From contig JBLDXI010000025.1 of NCBI GenBank assembly GCA_047495785.1, positions 1,922,001-1,986,000 of the forward strand: 64,000 bases of DNA. Reading direction: 5' to 3'. This stretch comes from Lepidodermella squamata (Eukaryota > Gastrotricha). Made by a program: the position numbers and the translations under genes. This document shows, one piece after another, positions 1 through 10,870 of the stretch. A model generated the notes under the pieces. That model was not told the origin of the DNA, made no database searches, and saw nothing but the letters and a program-made list of their open reading frames with translations. Every line of letters begins with the position of its first letter. The first letter of the stretch is position 1.

Positions 1-324
1 TCGCAAAAAAAATCAATCTCAATTGAATTCCAATATTCGAACGTGGGTGAAAAAACAGAAATATTTCGTATTTCTTCAGATAACTGACGGGAAAAAATAT
101 CATATTTTTAGAATAAAACTTCCATTCCTAAACAAATTAAAATTCGATAATTTTAATCAATAAATTAACACTAATTTTTCAGCAGATTTCGGGAGGCTTG
201 CTAAGCCGATTTTTTTGGCTTGTGTAAGTGAAGTTGAAGGGGCTGACATTTTGACGTATAAAACGGAAAAAATCAGCTTGTCTTAGCCGTCGCTGAGCCG
301 ATAATTGCGCACTTTCCCACTCGC

Positions 325-332
325 TATTTAAA
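325..332 (+). promoter_or_regulatory. Possible TATA-like box upstream of the first gene
   Basis: The sequence TATTTAAA lies about 100 bases upstream of the start codon of the secreted precursor gene at 431. Its position would suit a core promoter with a roughly 70-base 5' leader. The region is AT-rich, so a chance match is quite possible. Confidence 0.3.
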
Positions 333-430
333 CCCGCGAAAAATATTCCGCCACTAAAAGCTTTTTTATTCACAAAATTATTTTATTATTACCCCCCACA
401 ATCTATCAATCAAAAATATTTTCTACAAAA

Positions 431-883
431 ATGTCCATGAAACTTGCGTTTATCAGCTTTTTCCTCCTAGCCGTTTCTTGCGGCTACCTGAACGCCGATG
501 AAGAGATCAAGCGTGCAATGAGCAAGCCTGTCCTTAAATCGTGGACTCGAGGCCAGAAGTACGGCCCTGGGCTGCACATCGTCGCGCGGCAGCGTCGCCA
601 CATCGACCCCGAAGACTGGGTTGAAGCTGATGAAGATGATGAGTCGGTTGCCAAGCGCCGCGTCCCAGCCGCCCTTCAATTCGCCGCCAAGTACGCCAAT
701 GAGAAGCGAGATGGCTACGATGATGATGCGTTCTTCTTCAAGACGAAACGCGCCTTCCCAGGCCTGATGGCGGCTTCGAGGGCTCGCAACAACGGCGGCG
801 GGTATCGCTTCAAGCCAACCAGCTACAACAGCCTCTATCCATCATCGTCGTTCGAGCAGGATGAAGATGATGAAATGATGTGA
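431..883 (+). CDS. Secreted, dibasic-rich neuropeptide-like precursor
   Basis: Single-exon 150-residue protein. Residues 1-22 form a clear signal peptide (hydrophobic core FISFFLLAVSCGY, small residues before cleavage). The mature part contains several mono- and dibasic sites (KR near 28, RQRR near 54, KRR near 75, KR near 93 and 107) separated by acidic spacers rich in D and E. This is the layout of a prohormone cut by proprotein convertases. Candidate peptides include a stretch starting AFPGLM after the last KR, but none ends in the G-K/R amidation signal. Two AATAAA signals follow at 979-984 and 988-993. The precursor class is inferred from architecture only. A cuticle or other processed secreted protein is an alternative. 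Confidence 0.6.
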   Translation: MSMKLAFISFFLLAVSCGYLNADEEIKRAMSKPVLKSWTRGQKYGPGLHIVARQRRHIDPEDWVEADEDDESVAKRRVPAALQFAAKYANEKRDGYDDDAFFFKTKRAFPGLMAASRARNNGGGYRFKPTSYNSLYPSSSFEQDEDDEMM

Positions 884-2750
884 TCATGAAAAACTGGTTA
901 AAAATTATTTTAAAACTTGATTATATATAGTAGGATTTGCCAGCCTGTTTCTTACTCCCAGTGTTCTGTGAAAGTGTTAATAAACAAAATAAAACGTTGA
1001 GGTAGGACGCAGGGTGGATCATTTATTTGCTTGGCTTGACCGACTTAATTTCGCGCCTCTCATTCAGCTTATATTAGTGGCTTTTACACTGGCTTTTTTG
1101 ACTCCGTTTAAAACAGGGTAAGTAACGTCAACCGGTTTTCAACCGATGGTGTGAACACCTAAAAAACATAGGTCAGTTAAGTTTTTTTAACGCAACCCGG
1201 ATGACGTTGCTTAACGTGTTAAAAATCACGTTTATAACGTCAACCAGTTCGAAACAGGTTGCATAAAATAGCGGTGTGAACACTATTTAACGTCAACGCG
1301 TTGAAATTTACCATTCCCGCTCAAGTCACCATTCGTTTGATGCCGCGATAAAATTTACCTGGACGCCGAAAATTCGTATAAAAATAGGATATTAACTCAG
1401 CTGAACTGTCTTCATTTTATGACACCAAAATCCTCGCCGTACTATAAGCGTGGAATTTCTGGATAAATTATGCTTCGCAAATTTTTAGCCAATTTTTATG
1501 ATTGAAATTTTTATATGCAATATGCATGGGAAATTGCTGTGAATAATTTACAATCCAACTAGCTACCACAGCGCGCAAAGTTTCGCTTCGCGAAATTCTT
1601 GTAATAGCGAAAAATTAAAAATAATGTCAGCTTTCTAAAATTATTCAGAATTTTAAAAAAAAATGATGAAATTTGTTCTTGAACCGTAGGTAATACTAAC
1701 AGGTATAAATTTGGCATGATATCCTAATTATCAAAGCTAGGTAAACTTTTTCAATCCTTACATATTTCTCTTTAACGTAGATCTAAGCAACCGATATAAC
1801 CTTGCGTGTAAACGACGACAGTTTGCAACAGCTATTACGCAACAAGCCATGTCGTTAATTAGGTTTAAACCGTCAACGCGTTGAAGTTGTTTGGGAAAAA
1901 AGCCAGTGTAAAAGCCACTATTATTGATGTGAGGCGTTGTAACAGCAGACACGTGCTCGCAATATGCTTCATGTTGCAAATTTAAACTCTATGACAGAAT
2001 CTGTCCGAGAGCATAGAGACACAGACATTGATTTTTGACAATTTGAAGAAATAAATTCATCAGTTGAACCATTTACGGCATAGATTCAATGAGCAATTGC
2101 AATGAGAAACTCCTGATTTTCATTGGGTGTCCGACTTTTTATTCAGTTATTCGATTATCTCGACCAGCCAAGTCCTGATCGAAAAGACGTCACAAAAAAG
2201 TATAGGTTATGCCGAATCGATCTTGATGACCTAGAATGCTGATATTGGAAAAATCGCTGATTTGTAAAATCGATACTTGAAATCGATATCTGAGCTGACA
2301 GATTTTTCGACGTAAACACCAGAGGTTTTCGGGCAATGAAGTCTTCTACACCACTCCAAATGTTCATTTCAAGATGAGCTTCAGAAGTGGGCGACCCGAA
2401 AATTCGGGGTGAATAAAAAAACACACCCTAACGGAAATATTGAAATTCCAAGGACAACCTCCAACTCGAAGAACAATATTACAGAGAATCTTAGCGCTTC
2501 TAAACAAATTTGAAGTTTCATTTTTTTAATTGACTTTAACCCAACAACATTTTGTTAACATTGATGGAGCTTTCGACCCGATATCGGCCAAATTTCCGGA
2601 CTGAGCGATATATCGAAATTTTATTTAATTTTCGTAATTTTCCAATGACCATTTTTTCATGGGAAATGGGGAAATAGCGCTCGTGTGCTAATCATTTACT
2701 ACCATTGATAAAAAAACATCCAACTGTGAACAAAATAATGAATAAATTAC
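884..2750. other. Gene-free stretch between the precursor gene and GT6-A
   Basis: Apart from the poly(A) signals of the preceding gene and the inverted-repeat element at 1077-1918, I see only AT-rich sequence. Short open frames here have biased, non-coding-looking composition and no domain or splice structure. Confidence 0.6.
1077..1918. mobile_element. Non-autonomous inverted-repeat DNA element (842 bp)
   Basis: The two ends are perfect inverted repeats of at least 23 bases starting GTGGCTTTTACACTGGC (left 1077-1099, right 1896-1918). The pentamer TATTA flanks both sides (1072-1076 and 1919-1923), which looks like a target-site duplication. The next inner bases also share GTTTAAA and GTCAACGCGTTGA-like words in mirrored order. 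No transposase frame is present, so it is a MITE or internally deleted copy. The superfamily is not certain. A TA-containing duplication would suit PIF/Harbinger-like or related elements. Confidence 0.7.
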
Positions 2751-3862
2751 TTGGTATCATTCAATTTTTCGCGAATGAAATTAAAAAAATTGGCGGATCC
2801 TTATTCATTCCGCCTATCTTTATTACCGTTAATTCTTACGGCTTGTTTCACGTACCTGGTAACAATCAGTCTGTTCATCGGCGAGGATGCAGATAATAAA
2901 GCCGACTTTGCGGGTCTTCAAGAGCGAGTTAAAAGCCTCAGCCAACTTGTGAACACCCTGTCGTGCAGGCCGAAGCCACGCGTTGCTATTTTCACCATGG
3001 CAACCGGGCGTTACATCGAGTTTTTACCTAATTTTCTAGCGAGTGCCGCTAAATTTGCCCTCGTCGATGTTGCCATTGTCAATTTTTACATTTTCACCGA
3101 TCAAGTTCGGCAAGTTGAAGCGATGACGGAAGGCATACCGGGTTGTTACGTGTTTTACCAGGGCAAACTCGGATGGCCTCACGATTCGATGGATCGGCCG
3201 GAAATTTACTACAACGCGACAATGAGAAAGAAATTTCTGCAAGTGAGCAAGTTTTTTTTTAATTTTTAAAAATTACAATTAAATTTAAAAAATTAAAAAT
3301 ATGTTATAATTTTTAAAGAATATTTAATTCAATTACTAACTATTAATTAATTATCAATATTCATAATTTTATATTAATTGAAAAAAAATTAAATTTCTTC
3401 TAGAACAAACCCGATTACATTTTTTCACTCGATTCGGACGCTTATTTTGCGAGTTCTGTCGGTCTTGAAATTTTGGGAGATCTCGTCGCTACTCAGCATT
3501 TCTACTTTATGCGGAAGCCTCGAAGTGCTTACGAATTTGAATATCGCAACCAATCAACTGCCTACGTCGCTCCAGACGAGGGTTGGATCTACTTCACAGG
3601 GGCGTTTTACGGCGGTCGAACTCATAATGTGATACAAATGTGGCGTAGAATTGCTGATAATGTGCGCAAAGATTGGAATGACCATCAATTTGTCGCCTGG
3701 TGGCATGAAGAGTCGCATTTAAATCGGTATTTTATCGACCACAATCCGACGTTGATGTTAGGCGCGGGATACATCTATGTGCCTGGGTTCGATTTGGAAT
3801 CGGTGGGCGCCCTGGCGAAAATTATTGCACCTCCTAAAAATAATGATGTGATGCGTGCTTAA
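2751..3862 (+). CDS. GT6-family glycosyltransferase, copy A (type II membrane protein)
   Basis: Two exons, 2751-3242 and 3404-3862, joined in phase 0 across a 161-base GT-AG intron, give 316 residues, close to the usual 300-370 of the family. A single membrane anchor lies near residues 24-44, as in Golgi type II transferases. The catalytic domain starts at about residue 68 (RPKPRVAIFTMATG). It carries the metal/nucleotide-sugar DxD motif (DSD, 174-176), the GAFYGG motif near 230 and the WHEESHLNRYF motif near 264-274, which holds the catalytic Glu. These match the ABO/alpha-1,3-galactosyltransferase (GT6) family, which makes alpha-1,3 Gal or GalNAc linkages. Donor and acceptor are not predictable here. 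The second methionine (residue 9, 2775) is an alternative start. Confidence 0.85.
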
Positions 3863-4104
3863 TTGACTTCATTTTTGTGATTTTTTGGAAAATGAAAGAA
3901 AAATAAAAAAGCTGTTAAAAAATATAAATTGGGAAGCAAAATTAATTTTTTAATTTTTTTCCTTTATTATTCATTGGAATTAAAAATTCAATTTTCGCGC
4001 ATTATTTTCGAGCGCGTGCTCAATAATTTTTTCGAGAATGTTTTCATCTTTTTCATACTCAAGAATTACTTATTTTATTTAGATTTTTCTTACGTTATCG
4101 AAAA

Positions 4105-4554
4105 ATGCGTCAAAGTGACATATTTTCAGCTCGATCTCTGCTCATAATTGCTGTTACCGTGATTTTTACCTATATCACAACAATCGCGCTATTCCTGAGT
4201 GATGGGCCATCGAATGACGTAGCAACTATCGCTAGCCAAATCGACAGCATTTCGCAAAATTTAAACAGCCTTCACTGCCGGGCTAAGCCTCGAGTCGCCT
4301 TTTTCACCATGGCAACCGGGAAATACGTTGAATTTGTGCCGAATTTTCTGGCAACTGCGGTCAAATTCGCGCTAAAGGACGCGGCGACGGTGAATTTTTT
4401 CATTTTCACCGATCAAGTTGAGGAGGTGGAAAAGATGGCGGAGGGTGTGCCAGGGTGCTTTGTGATGTATCAGAAAAAGCTCGGCTGGCCTTTCGACTCA
4501 ATGGGTCGACCTGCTATCTACTACAACGCCACAAAATCTCAAGTCTTTTTAGAC
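4105..4554 (+). CDS. GT6-family glycosyltransferase copy B, exon 1
   Basis: This 150-codon exon encodes a short tail, a membrane anchor (residues 11-31) and the N-terminal half of a GT6 domain, ending with a canonical donor (GAC|GTAAGT) in phase 0. It matches GT6-A exon 1 closely (shared TMATGKY, FTDQV and LGWPFDSMGRP blocks). No second exon follows within the next several hundred bases. The only matching intact partner starts at 13229 in the correct phase, 8,674 bases downstream. The join predicts a 302-residue protein. Either a very long intron now hosts four antisense receptor genes, or the gene was split and exon 1 is orphaned. Only transcript data can tell. Confidence 0.75.
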
Positions 4555-4639
4555 GTAAGTTCTTGAATTCTTGAATTCGACGCTGTTGATTGATTTATCA
4601 ACTATTTTTTAATTTGGCAACTTTTTGTAGGAAATTAAC

Positions 4640-4760
4640 TTAAATTAAACCTACCGAGAGAATAAAACAAAAATTAAAATTTACCATAGAAAACCGGAAA
4701 ACTACGATGGTAACTGGCTCGGTAATTTTCGGTATTTTACCTGGTTTGACCAAACTTTTC
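4640..4760. repeat. Dispersed repeat copy 1 (TTACC/CGGTATTTTACC family)
   Basis: About 75 bases at 4676-4752 closely resemble 23964-24038, with shared blocks such as AAATTTACC, GAAAACC and TCGGTATTTTACC. A shorter match to the 3' part occurs at 30181-30202. The copies lie within introns or spacers. No coding potential is seen, so it is a dispersed non-coding repeat of unknown class. Confidence 0.5.
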
Positions 4761-4960
4761 CGAATTCATTTAATCCCATTAACAAGTGAATACACTTGAT
4801 TCTCGTGGTTTTTTAAAAAAAATTTAAATTTTCACAGCCATGAGATCATTCTCATTTTAGAGTTTCTGAACCCTTTTCCGTGCATTTTTTTTGCTATGGG
4901 ACATGCTGTACAAGGTTTTTGCTTAAAAGTTTTTTTTTAACAAATCGATGATCAGGACTT

Positions 4961-5014
4961 TGGGTTATGGGTTAAGGACAGGATTCGTGGGTTAGGGTTA
5001 GGAATAGGATTAGG
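4961..5014 (+). repeat. Interstitial telomere-like GGGTTA tract
   Basis: A degenerate run of GGGTTA/GGTTAGG words, including GGGTTAGGGTTAGG, lies within the long GT6-B intron. A similar tract occurs at 30351-30385. The repeats are imperfect and short, consistent with a decayed interstitial telomeric sequence or chance low-complexity DNA. Confidence 0.45.
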
Positions 5015-5153
5015 TCGATTTTCTGTTTTAACTTAGTTCGATTTTAGGGCTTTTGCACTTCACCAATTACTATTTTCGCAAGTGGAATAATTTGACTACG
5101 TTATCGAAATGAAAACAAGTCATGAAAACAAGTAAAATTCTTCCTTAATATAA

Positions 5154-6452
5154 TCACTTCAACATCAGCGCTAGAAGACTTGCATCAATCAACAGCGCCG
5201 AAAGCGATATCACGGCGAATACAATCAGATCAACTTTTCGGATCAGACTCATCTTCACACGATTGAAGAGCAACACTTTTCGGCTGAATGTAGCCCGATT
5301 GGCTAGATCAACAGCAATCAAACAGTAGATCGCACAGATAACAGCCGCAGCCATTTGAGCGGCTAAGAAAATGAGAATATAGGGAATATCTGCCGATTTC
5401 GGAATCGACCCGCCGATTGATGACTGCGAAACAGCGTAGGCTAGCACGACAGTGATGCAAAAGTTGGGCCGGTCTGGATGATGGGGTGGCATGAAGCCAG
5501 ATGCGATCAAAACCAACTGCAGGCATAGGTTAGGGAAAAGAATGTTCAATACATGAATTTCGTAACGACGCTTGAAGCGAAATCTAGCCTCAATGGCATT
5601 GTAACCTGTTTTGTTGTAGACTGCAAATTCATAGCCTAGCAGGTCCCACGGGTCAATCGGAGACATGAAATTTTCAGCCAATAATACGAGTCGCTCTGGA
5701 GCGACAAATTTGATCAAAGATAGGTCGTAATAGGAATTCAATTCAATGTGACAGGTCTGCTGGTCAAACGGAAACTTTTTAAAGCTGTAAACATGGATGA
5801 AATTGTTAAGAGCAAGATTAGAATCTATCTGCTATTACCTTAGATTGCATAAAGATTCGAAGCGCGATTCCAAAAACATCATGTTCGTGCCATTCGAAAA
5901 AAGTAAGACAAATTGCTCTAAAATTAATCTGGCATAGAAGATGGAGTTTAGCAAATCTCTGGATATTACAGGCCAGCCTAACGAGTATACTTTCTCAACT
6001 TTGCCGAATCGCTGAGGGTGTTGGGATGCGAAACAAGCGGTATCCATGTCTCTGAGCCTTTCAGCGAGAAGAAGCCAAGTGGCTCGAACTTGGCAATGTG
6101 CGACCATTTGGTGCAATCGCGTTCCCAGCTGAACATCCATTCACCAAATACTGCGAATCTATAAATAATCAAGCCATAACTTTAGGCCTAGAATAAGATC
6201 TTTGTGTTTTTACGATTGCGTTACATCGTCGATGCCGCCAAATGTTGCAGGCGTGAAGGCGATTTCGATTTTAAGGGCCTCATTCGGATTGTTGGCGTTT
6301 GGCCAAACGATGCTTTTGTATATAAAGCAGTTAGTTGAAAGGTACTCATCAAGCTCTATCGCTAACGGAATCGGCGATGTAACATTATTTAGGTGCGATC
6401 TTGCCAAAGTAGCAAAGGCAAGCAAATAAACTAAAAAAAATATCAGTGCCAT
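5154..6452 (-). CDS. Cys-loop ligand-gated ion channel subunit 1 of the tandem array
   Basis: Four exons (6452-6214, 6158-5991, 5928-5839, 5784-5154) join in phase to give 375 residues. A signal peptide (ALIFFLVYLLAFATLARS) is followed by the extracellular domain with WIP and LILEQFVLL strands. The Cys-loop is C-x13-C with the invariant FPFD, and its first Cys lies in exon 3 and the second in exon 4. Three transmembrane helices follow, then a very short M3-M4 loop and M4. The M1-M2 link reads PDR, where cation channels of the acetylcholine/5-HT3 type have GEK/GER, which suggests cation selectivity. There is no vicinal Cys pair in loop C, so it is not a classic alpha-type nicotinic subunit. 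The ligand is unknown. It sits antisense inside the presumed GT6-B intron. Confidence 0.85.
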
Positions 6453-7057
6453 TATTTAAGTCTCACGTCGTATTCTTTCGAGATTTCAGATCTATTAATA
6501 CGCACAGAAGTTGATTTTGAACAAACATAATTATAGAAAGCACGGTTGTTAACCCAGGCCCAATATTTATTGAGTAAAAGCTGCTACTAATTACAGCCCG
6601 CATTTCGAAGAGTAATAGACACCCGTTGGCCCGGGCGGAGGATCCAACGAAATGTGGCAAAGGGCAAGGTAACTTGCGATAAGAATAAATAATTAATTTA
6701 AACTTCCAGAAAAGAAGCTATTTGTTATCGAGTAAATCGAGGTCATAGATAAATAAATACCACAGTAGATCTGACACGCTAGTACATTTATGTGTGCCTA
6801 GATGACTCATCACGATTTTTCGCTTTTTGGGTCGCGGGCTGGAAGAAATCACTTGATGAGGGTAATAATGTATGTACTGCAAAAGTGAGTGTCAAGTAAT
6901 CTGAAATGGAGCACTATCTTTAATTAATTTAATTTCCCTTTCCCTTTCTGGCAAAGTTTTAAACAGCAGAAGGTAGAAAAAGTATTTATTTTTATGCAGG
7001 TGGTCTTTCCTTGATTTATTGGTGAATTCAGGAACATTTTCTCGAGAAATATGAAAA
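6453..7057. other. Spacer between receptor genes 1 and 2, with conserved upstream block
   Basis: No gene is seen. Roughly 6470-6620 resembles the upstream region of receptor 2 (8361-8530) and, more weakly, of receptor 3 (10880-11010). Shared words include GAACAAACATA and AGACACCCGT. It probably holds the receptor 1 promoter. A minus-strand AATAAA (TTTATT at 7015-7020) lies at the receptor 2 end. Confidence 0.45.
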
Positions 7058-8360
7058 TCATTGCAAGGTCATTAGCGCTATCAAGATGACATCAATTAAC
7101 AACGCCGAAAGCGACATCAGTGCAAATACAATTAGGTCAATTTTCCGGATCAGACTCATTTTCACTCGATTGAAGATCATGACTTCACGGCTGAATTTAG
7201 CTCGATCGGCCAGATCAACAGCAATCACGCAATAGATTGCACAGAGAACAGACGTAGCCATTTGGGCGGCTAAGAAAATGAGAATGTAAGGTATATCTGC
7301 TGAATTAGGGATCGTCTCGCCGATCGATGACTGTGATACAGCGTAGGCTAGGACGACCGTGATGCAAAAGTTTGGCCGATCCGGATGTTGCGGTGGCATG
7401 AAGCCAGATGCGATCAAAACCAACTGCAGGCATAGGTTAGGAAACAGAATGTTCAACAAATGAATTCCATAACGGCGTTTGAAGTGAAATTTAGCTTCAA
7501 TGACATAGTAACCTGTTTCGTTATAGACTTTAAGATGATAGCCTAACATGTCCCACGGGTCGATAGGTGACATGAAATTTCCAGCTGGTAACATAGGCGA
7601 CTCGGGACCGACAAAGTTGAGCATAGCTGGGCCGTAAAAGGAATTCAATTCAATGTGACAGGTCTGCTTGTCGAACGGAAACTTTTTAAAGCTGTAAATA
7701 AGTCGTTAAGAGGTAAATTTGACTGTCATTACTATTACTTTAGATCACATAAAGATTCAAAACGCGATTCCAAAAACATCATGTTCGTGCCATCCGGGTA
7801 AAGTACGACGAATTGCTCCAAGATTAACCTGTCGTATAAGGTATAGGTTGTAAAGACAATGTCTGAATATGTTAGGTCACTCTAAATGTTACTTTCTCAA
7901 CTTTGCCGAATCGCTAATGGTGTTTGTGTGAGAAATAACCGGCACCCACGTCTCCGTGCCTTTCAGAGAGAAGGTGACAAGTGGCTCGAACTTGGGAATG
8001 TGCGACCACTTGGTGCAATTGCGCTCCCAGCTGAAAACCCATTCACCAAATACTGCGAAGCTAATTAATATAAATCAGGCCAAAGCTTCAAGACGTATAG
8101 TAGCTTATTTCTCCTTACGATTGCGTAGCGTCGTCAATGCCGCCAAATGTCTCAGGTGTGAAAGTGATTTCGATTTTAAGGCTCTCATTCGGACTGAAGG
8201 CGTTTGGCCATACGATGCTTTTGTAGATAAAGCAGTTAGTCGAAAGGTACTCCTCAAGCTCCATCGCTAGCGGAATCGGCGCTGTAGTATTATTTGGGTC
8301 CGATCGTATCACGGTCACCAAGGCTAGCCAATAAACTACGAAAGATTTTAGTTGCATCAT
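7058..8360 (-). CDS. Cys-loop ligand-gated ion channel subunit 2 of the tandem array
   Basis: Exons 8360-8119, 8060-7893, 7828-7739 and 7691-7058 give 377 residues with the same phases and the same internal exon lengths (168 and 90 nt) as its neighbours. I chose the MMQLKSF start because a hydrophobic signal peptide follows directly. Longer upstream frames add a polar leader. The extracellular domain has FAVFGEW, WIP-like and DGTNMMFLESRFESLC segments, then the C-x13-C Cys-loop with FPFD. M1-M3 and M4 are present and the M3-M4 loop is short. The PDR sequence before M2 points to a cation-type pore. It is very close in sequence to receptors 1 and 3, which argues for recent tandem duplication. 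AATAAA lies about 40 bases past the stop. Confidence 0.85.
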
Positions 8361-8530
8361 ATTCAAGATGGAACTTATCAAACTTTCTTTTGTTGGAACG
8401 CACGGAAGCTGAACTTGAAACAAACATAGTTAAAGAAAGCGCGGATGTAAACCAGAAACCAATATTGATCGATGAAAAAGCTTCTTCTAATCATGAGCCG
8501 CGTGTTTCGATATAAAGAAGACACCCGTGT

Positions 8531-9470
8531 TAGTATCCTTTCCAGGTGGTTAGTGATTATTCAGTCGGCTGCTTGATTACTTTGCCCCGTTTCTTGGGCC
8601 CTACGTCCTGGAAAGGGGTTTCAAAAACTCCATCAACGCCGGTCCGATATTGATTGTTGAACGATTGTTGAACGTACAATTGCTCATCACTCAGTGCACG
8701 GGATAATGTCATCGGATTAAACACTCAACACCAATACGTTTCAAAAGGTTTATTCATATTTTCAATACCAGCTACCGGTTTCAAGCCACCAACGCTCGAA
8801 CATCAGAAATGAGTTACGACGCACCTCCGTACGCAACAATAATTCGTAACTACGCATCAGCAATCTCGAAATACGCAATAGGAAATCGATCAGCAATCGA
8901 TTCAAAGATAATGCGCAATCAATACGCAATAGAAATGATGACTCATCTCCATGATGCAATCGATACGTCATAATAATTATGACTCATCATAGCTTCGACT
9001 TGATAAATATGAATCATCTATAGAAAGTACTATGATGGATCTTGGCAATATTCCAATGACGCAGTAGCATGAGCCTATATAAACTCCATGTTTCTCATTC
9101 TGTATCAACTAACTAACAAGCTTAACTAGCAGACCACTAGAACTAGCAAAGCTGACAAGCTCACGAGCTTTGATTAGTTTATGACACTAGAGTTACGTGT
9201 GCTACTAACTGTCGACGAAGTCATCCAAAGACTTCTGCCCTGTGTCACCGAACAAGTGTCGCAATAAAATATCAAATACCAGAATTAATTCTCTATCTGT
9301 TATTCGAGTTGATCAAGCTACTGGTTTGATATAACTCTGTTCTAATAGATAGGTGTGACAATAACAACAAAGAGGCGTGATACCTAAAACCTAAAACAAC
9401 CTAAAGCTACGCTTTCAGCATCCAGCTCCAGGGGAGAGTTAGTCAGGGGGTACGGCTGGCTTACCCTTAT
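8531..9470. mobile_element. Possible LTR-like remnant between receptor genes 2 and 3
   Basis: This gene-free stretch has composition and features unlike the other receptor spacers. A TATATAA box near 9075 is followed about 190 bases later by AATAAA (near 9265) and a TG-rich end near 9360, the order seen in retroelement LTRs. The preceding 200 bases are built of repeated short words (ACGCAATA, CGATCAGCAATCGA, GACTCATC). I could not fix TG...CA borders, a target-site duplication or a second LTR, so this is a weak call for a solo LTR or other insertion. Confidence 0.25.
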
Positions 9471-9575
9471 GAGTTCTGGAGTCGCCCTTTCCCTTTTTCT
9501 GAGTTATGGAACGGTGGAGGATGTCTTGCAGGAGATCTTGCCCTTATTTATTGGGAAACTAGCGAAATATAAAAA

Positions 9576-10870
9576 TCATTGCGAGGTCATTAGCGCTATC
9601 AAGATTACATCAATCAACAGCGCCACAAACGACATCAGTGCAAATACAATTAGGTCAATTTTCCGAATAAGACTTATCTTCACCCGATCGAAGATCATGA
9701 CTTCGCGGTTGAATGAAGCACGGTCGGCCAGGTCAACTGCAATCACGCAATAAATCGCACAAACAACAGACGTAGCCATTTGAGCGGCTAGAAAGGTGAG
9801 AATGTAGGGTATATCAGCCGAATTAGGAATCGACCCGCCGATTGATGACTGCGAAACTGCAATGGCTAGGACGACCGTGATGCAAAAGTTGGGCCGGTCG
9901 GGATGTTGGGGTGGCATGAAGCCAGATGCGATCAATACCAGCTGCAGGCATAGGTTGGGGAACAGAATGTTCAACACGTGAATTCCGTAACGACGCTTGA
10001 AACGAAATACAGCTTTAATTACACTGTAGCCTTCGTTTTCCTGGATTATAAAATGATATCCTAACAGGTCCCACGGATCAATTGGGGACATGAACGTTTC
10101 AGCATTGGGTAGAAGGAATGGTTCAGTAGCGGAAACTTGGAAATGAGTTGTGTTGTAAAAGGAAAATAATTCAATGTGACAGGTCTGCTTGTCGAACGGA
10201 AACTTTTTAAAGCTGAAAAATGTATCATATATCTGAATGAGGTTGGTGTATTAATATAACTGATAATACTTAAGATCGCATAATGATTCGAAACGCGAAT
10301 CCAAAAACAGCCTGTTCGCGCCAGTCGGGTAAAGTACGACGAATTGCTCTAAGATTAATCTGGCGAGGAAGATGTTTAGATAATTTTTAATTTTTAGAAT
10401 AGCATAAAGCACCTTCTCAACTTCCCCGAATCGCTAAGTGTATTTGAGTGAGAAAAAACCGGCACCCATGTTTCTGAGCCTTTCAGAGACAAGCTGAAAA
10501 CTGGCTCGAAGTTCGGAATGTGGGACCATTTAGCGCATTCGCGCTCCCAGGTGAAGGCCCACTCTCCATAAACCGTGAATCTATGAGTTAGGACGCCGTG
10601 TTTTCGCTTGAAAGAAAGTATTTCTGCTTACGATTGTGTTACGTCGTCGATGCCGCCAAATGCTGAAGGCGAGAAGGTTACCTCGAGTTTAAGTGGACCC
10701 TTATGCGGAATAAAGGCGTTTGGCCAAGCAATGGTTTTGTAAATATAGCAGTTCTTCGAAAGTTTCTCCTCAAGTTCAACCGATAACGGCATCAGCGTAG
10801 TATCATTTAGGTCCGATCTTATCAAAGTCGCAAAGAAAAGTATAGAAATTGCAAAAGACCTCAGCAACAT
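9576..10870 (-). CDS. Cys-loop ligand-gated ion channel subunit 3 of the tandem array
   Basis: Exons 10870-10632, 10580-10413, 10359-10270 and 10212-9576 give 377 residues. The signal peptide is MLLRSFAISILFFATLIRS. The extracellular part has the conserved FGGIDDVTQ, W-x-x-H-I and WVPVF segments. The Cys-loop (C-x13-C, FPFD) spans the exon 3/4 junction. M1 to M3 and M4 follow, with a short intracellular loop and PDR before M2. Internal exons are again exactly 168 and 90 nt. Its agonist-site strand between the Cys-loop and MSPIDPWD is the region most different from receptors 1 and 2, so ligand preference may differ. A minus-strand AATAAA lies at 9547-9552. Confidence 0.85.

Noticed and set aside
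179-373. Minus-strand open frame at the window start
   Set aside because: It lies across the likely promoter and leader of the 431-883 gene and has no domain or signal.
2155-2424. Minus-strand 89-codon open frame
   Set aside because: No signal peptide, domain, splice context or poly(A) support; composition resembles the surrounding spacer.
4961-5014. True chromosome-end or fusion point from GGGTTA repeats
   Set aside because: The tract is short and degenerate, lies between genes, and a second like it sits in an intron at 30351. Not evidence of a telomere.
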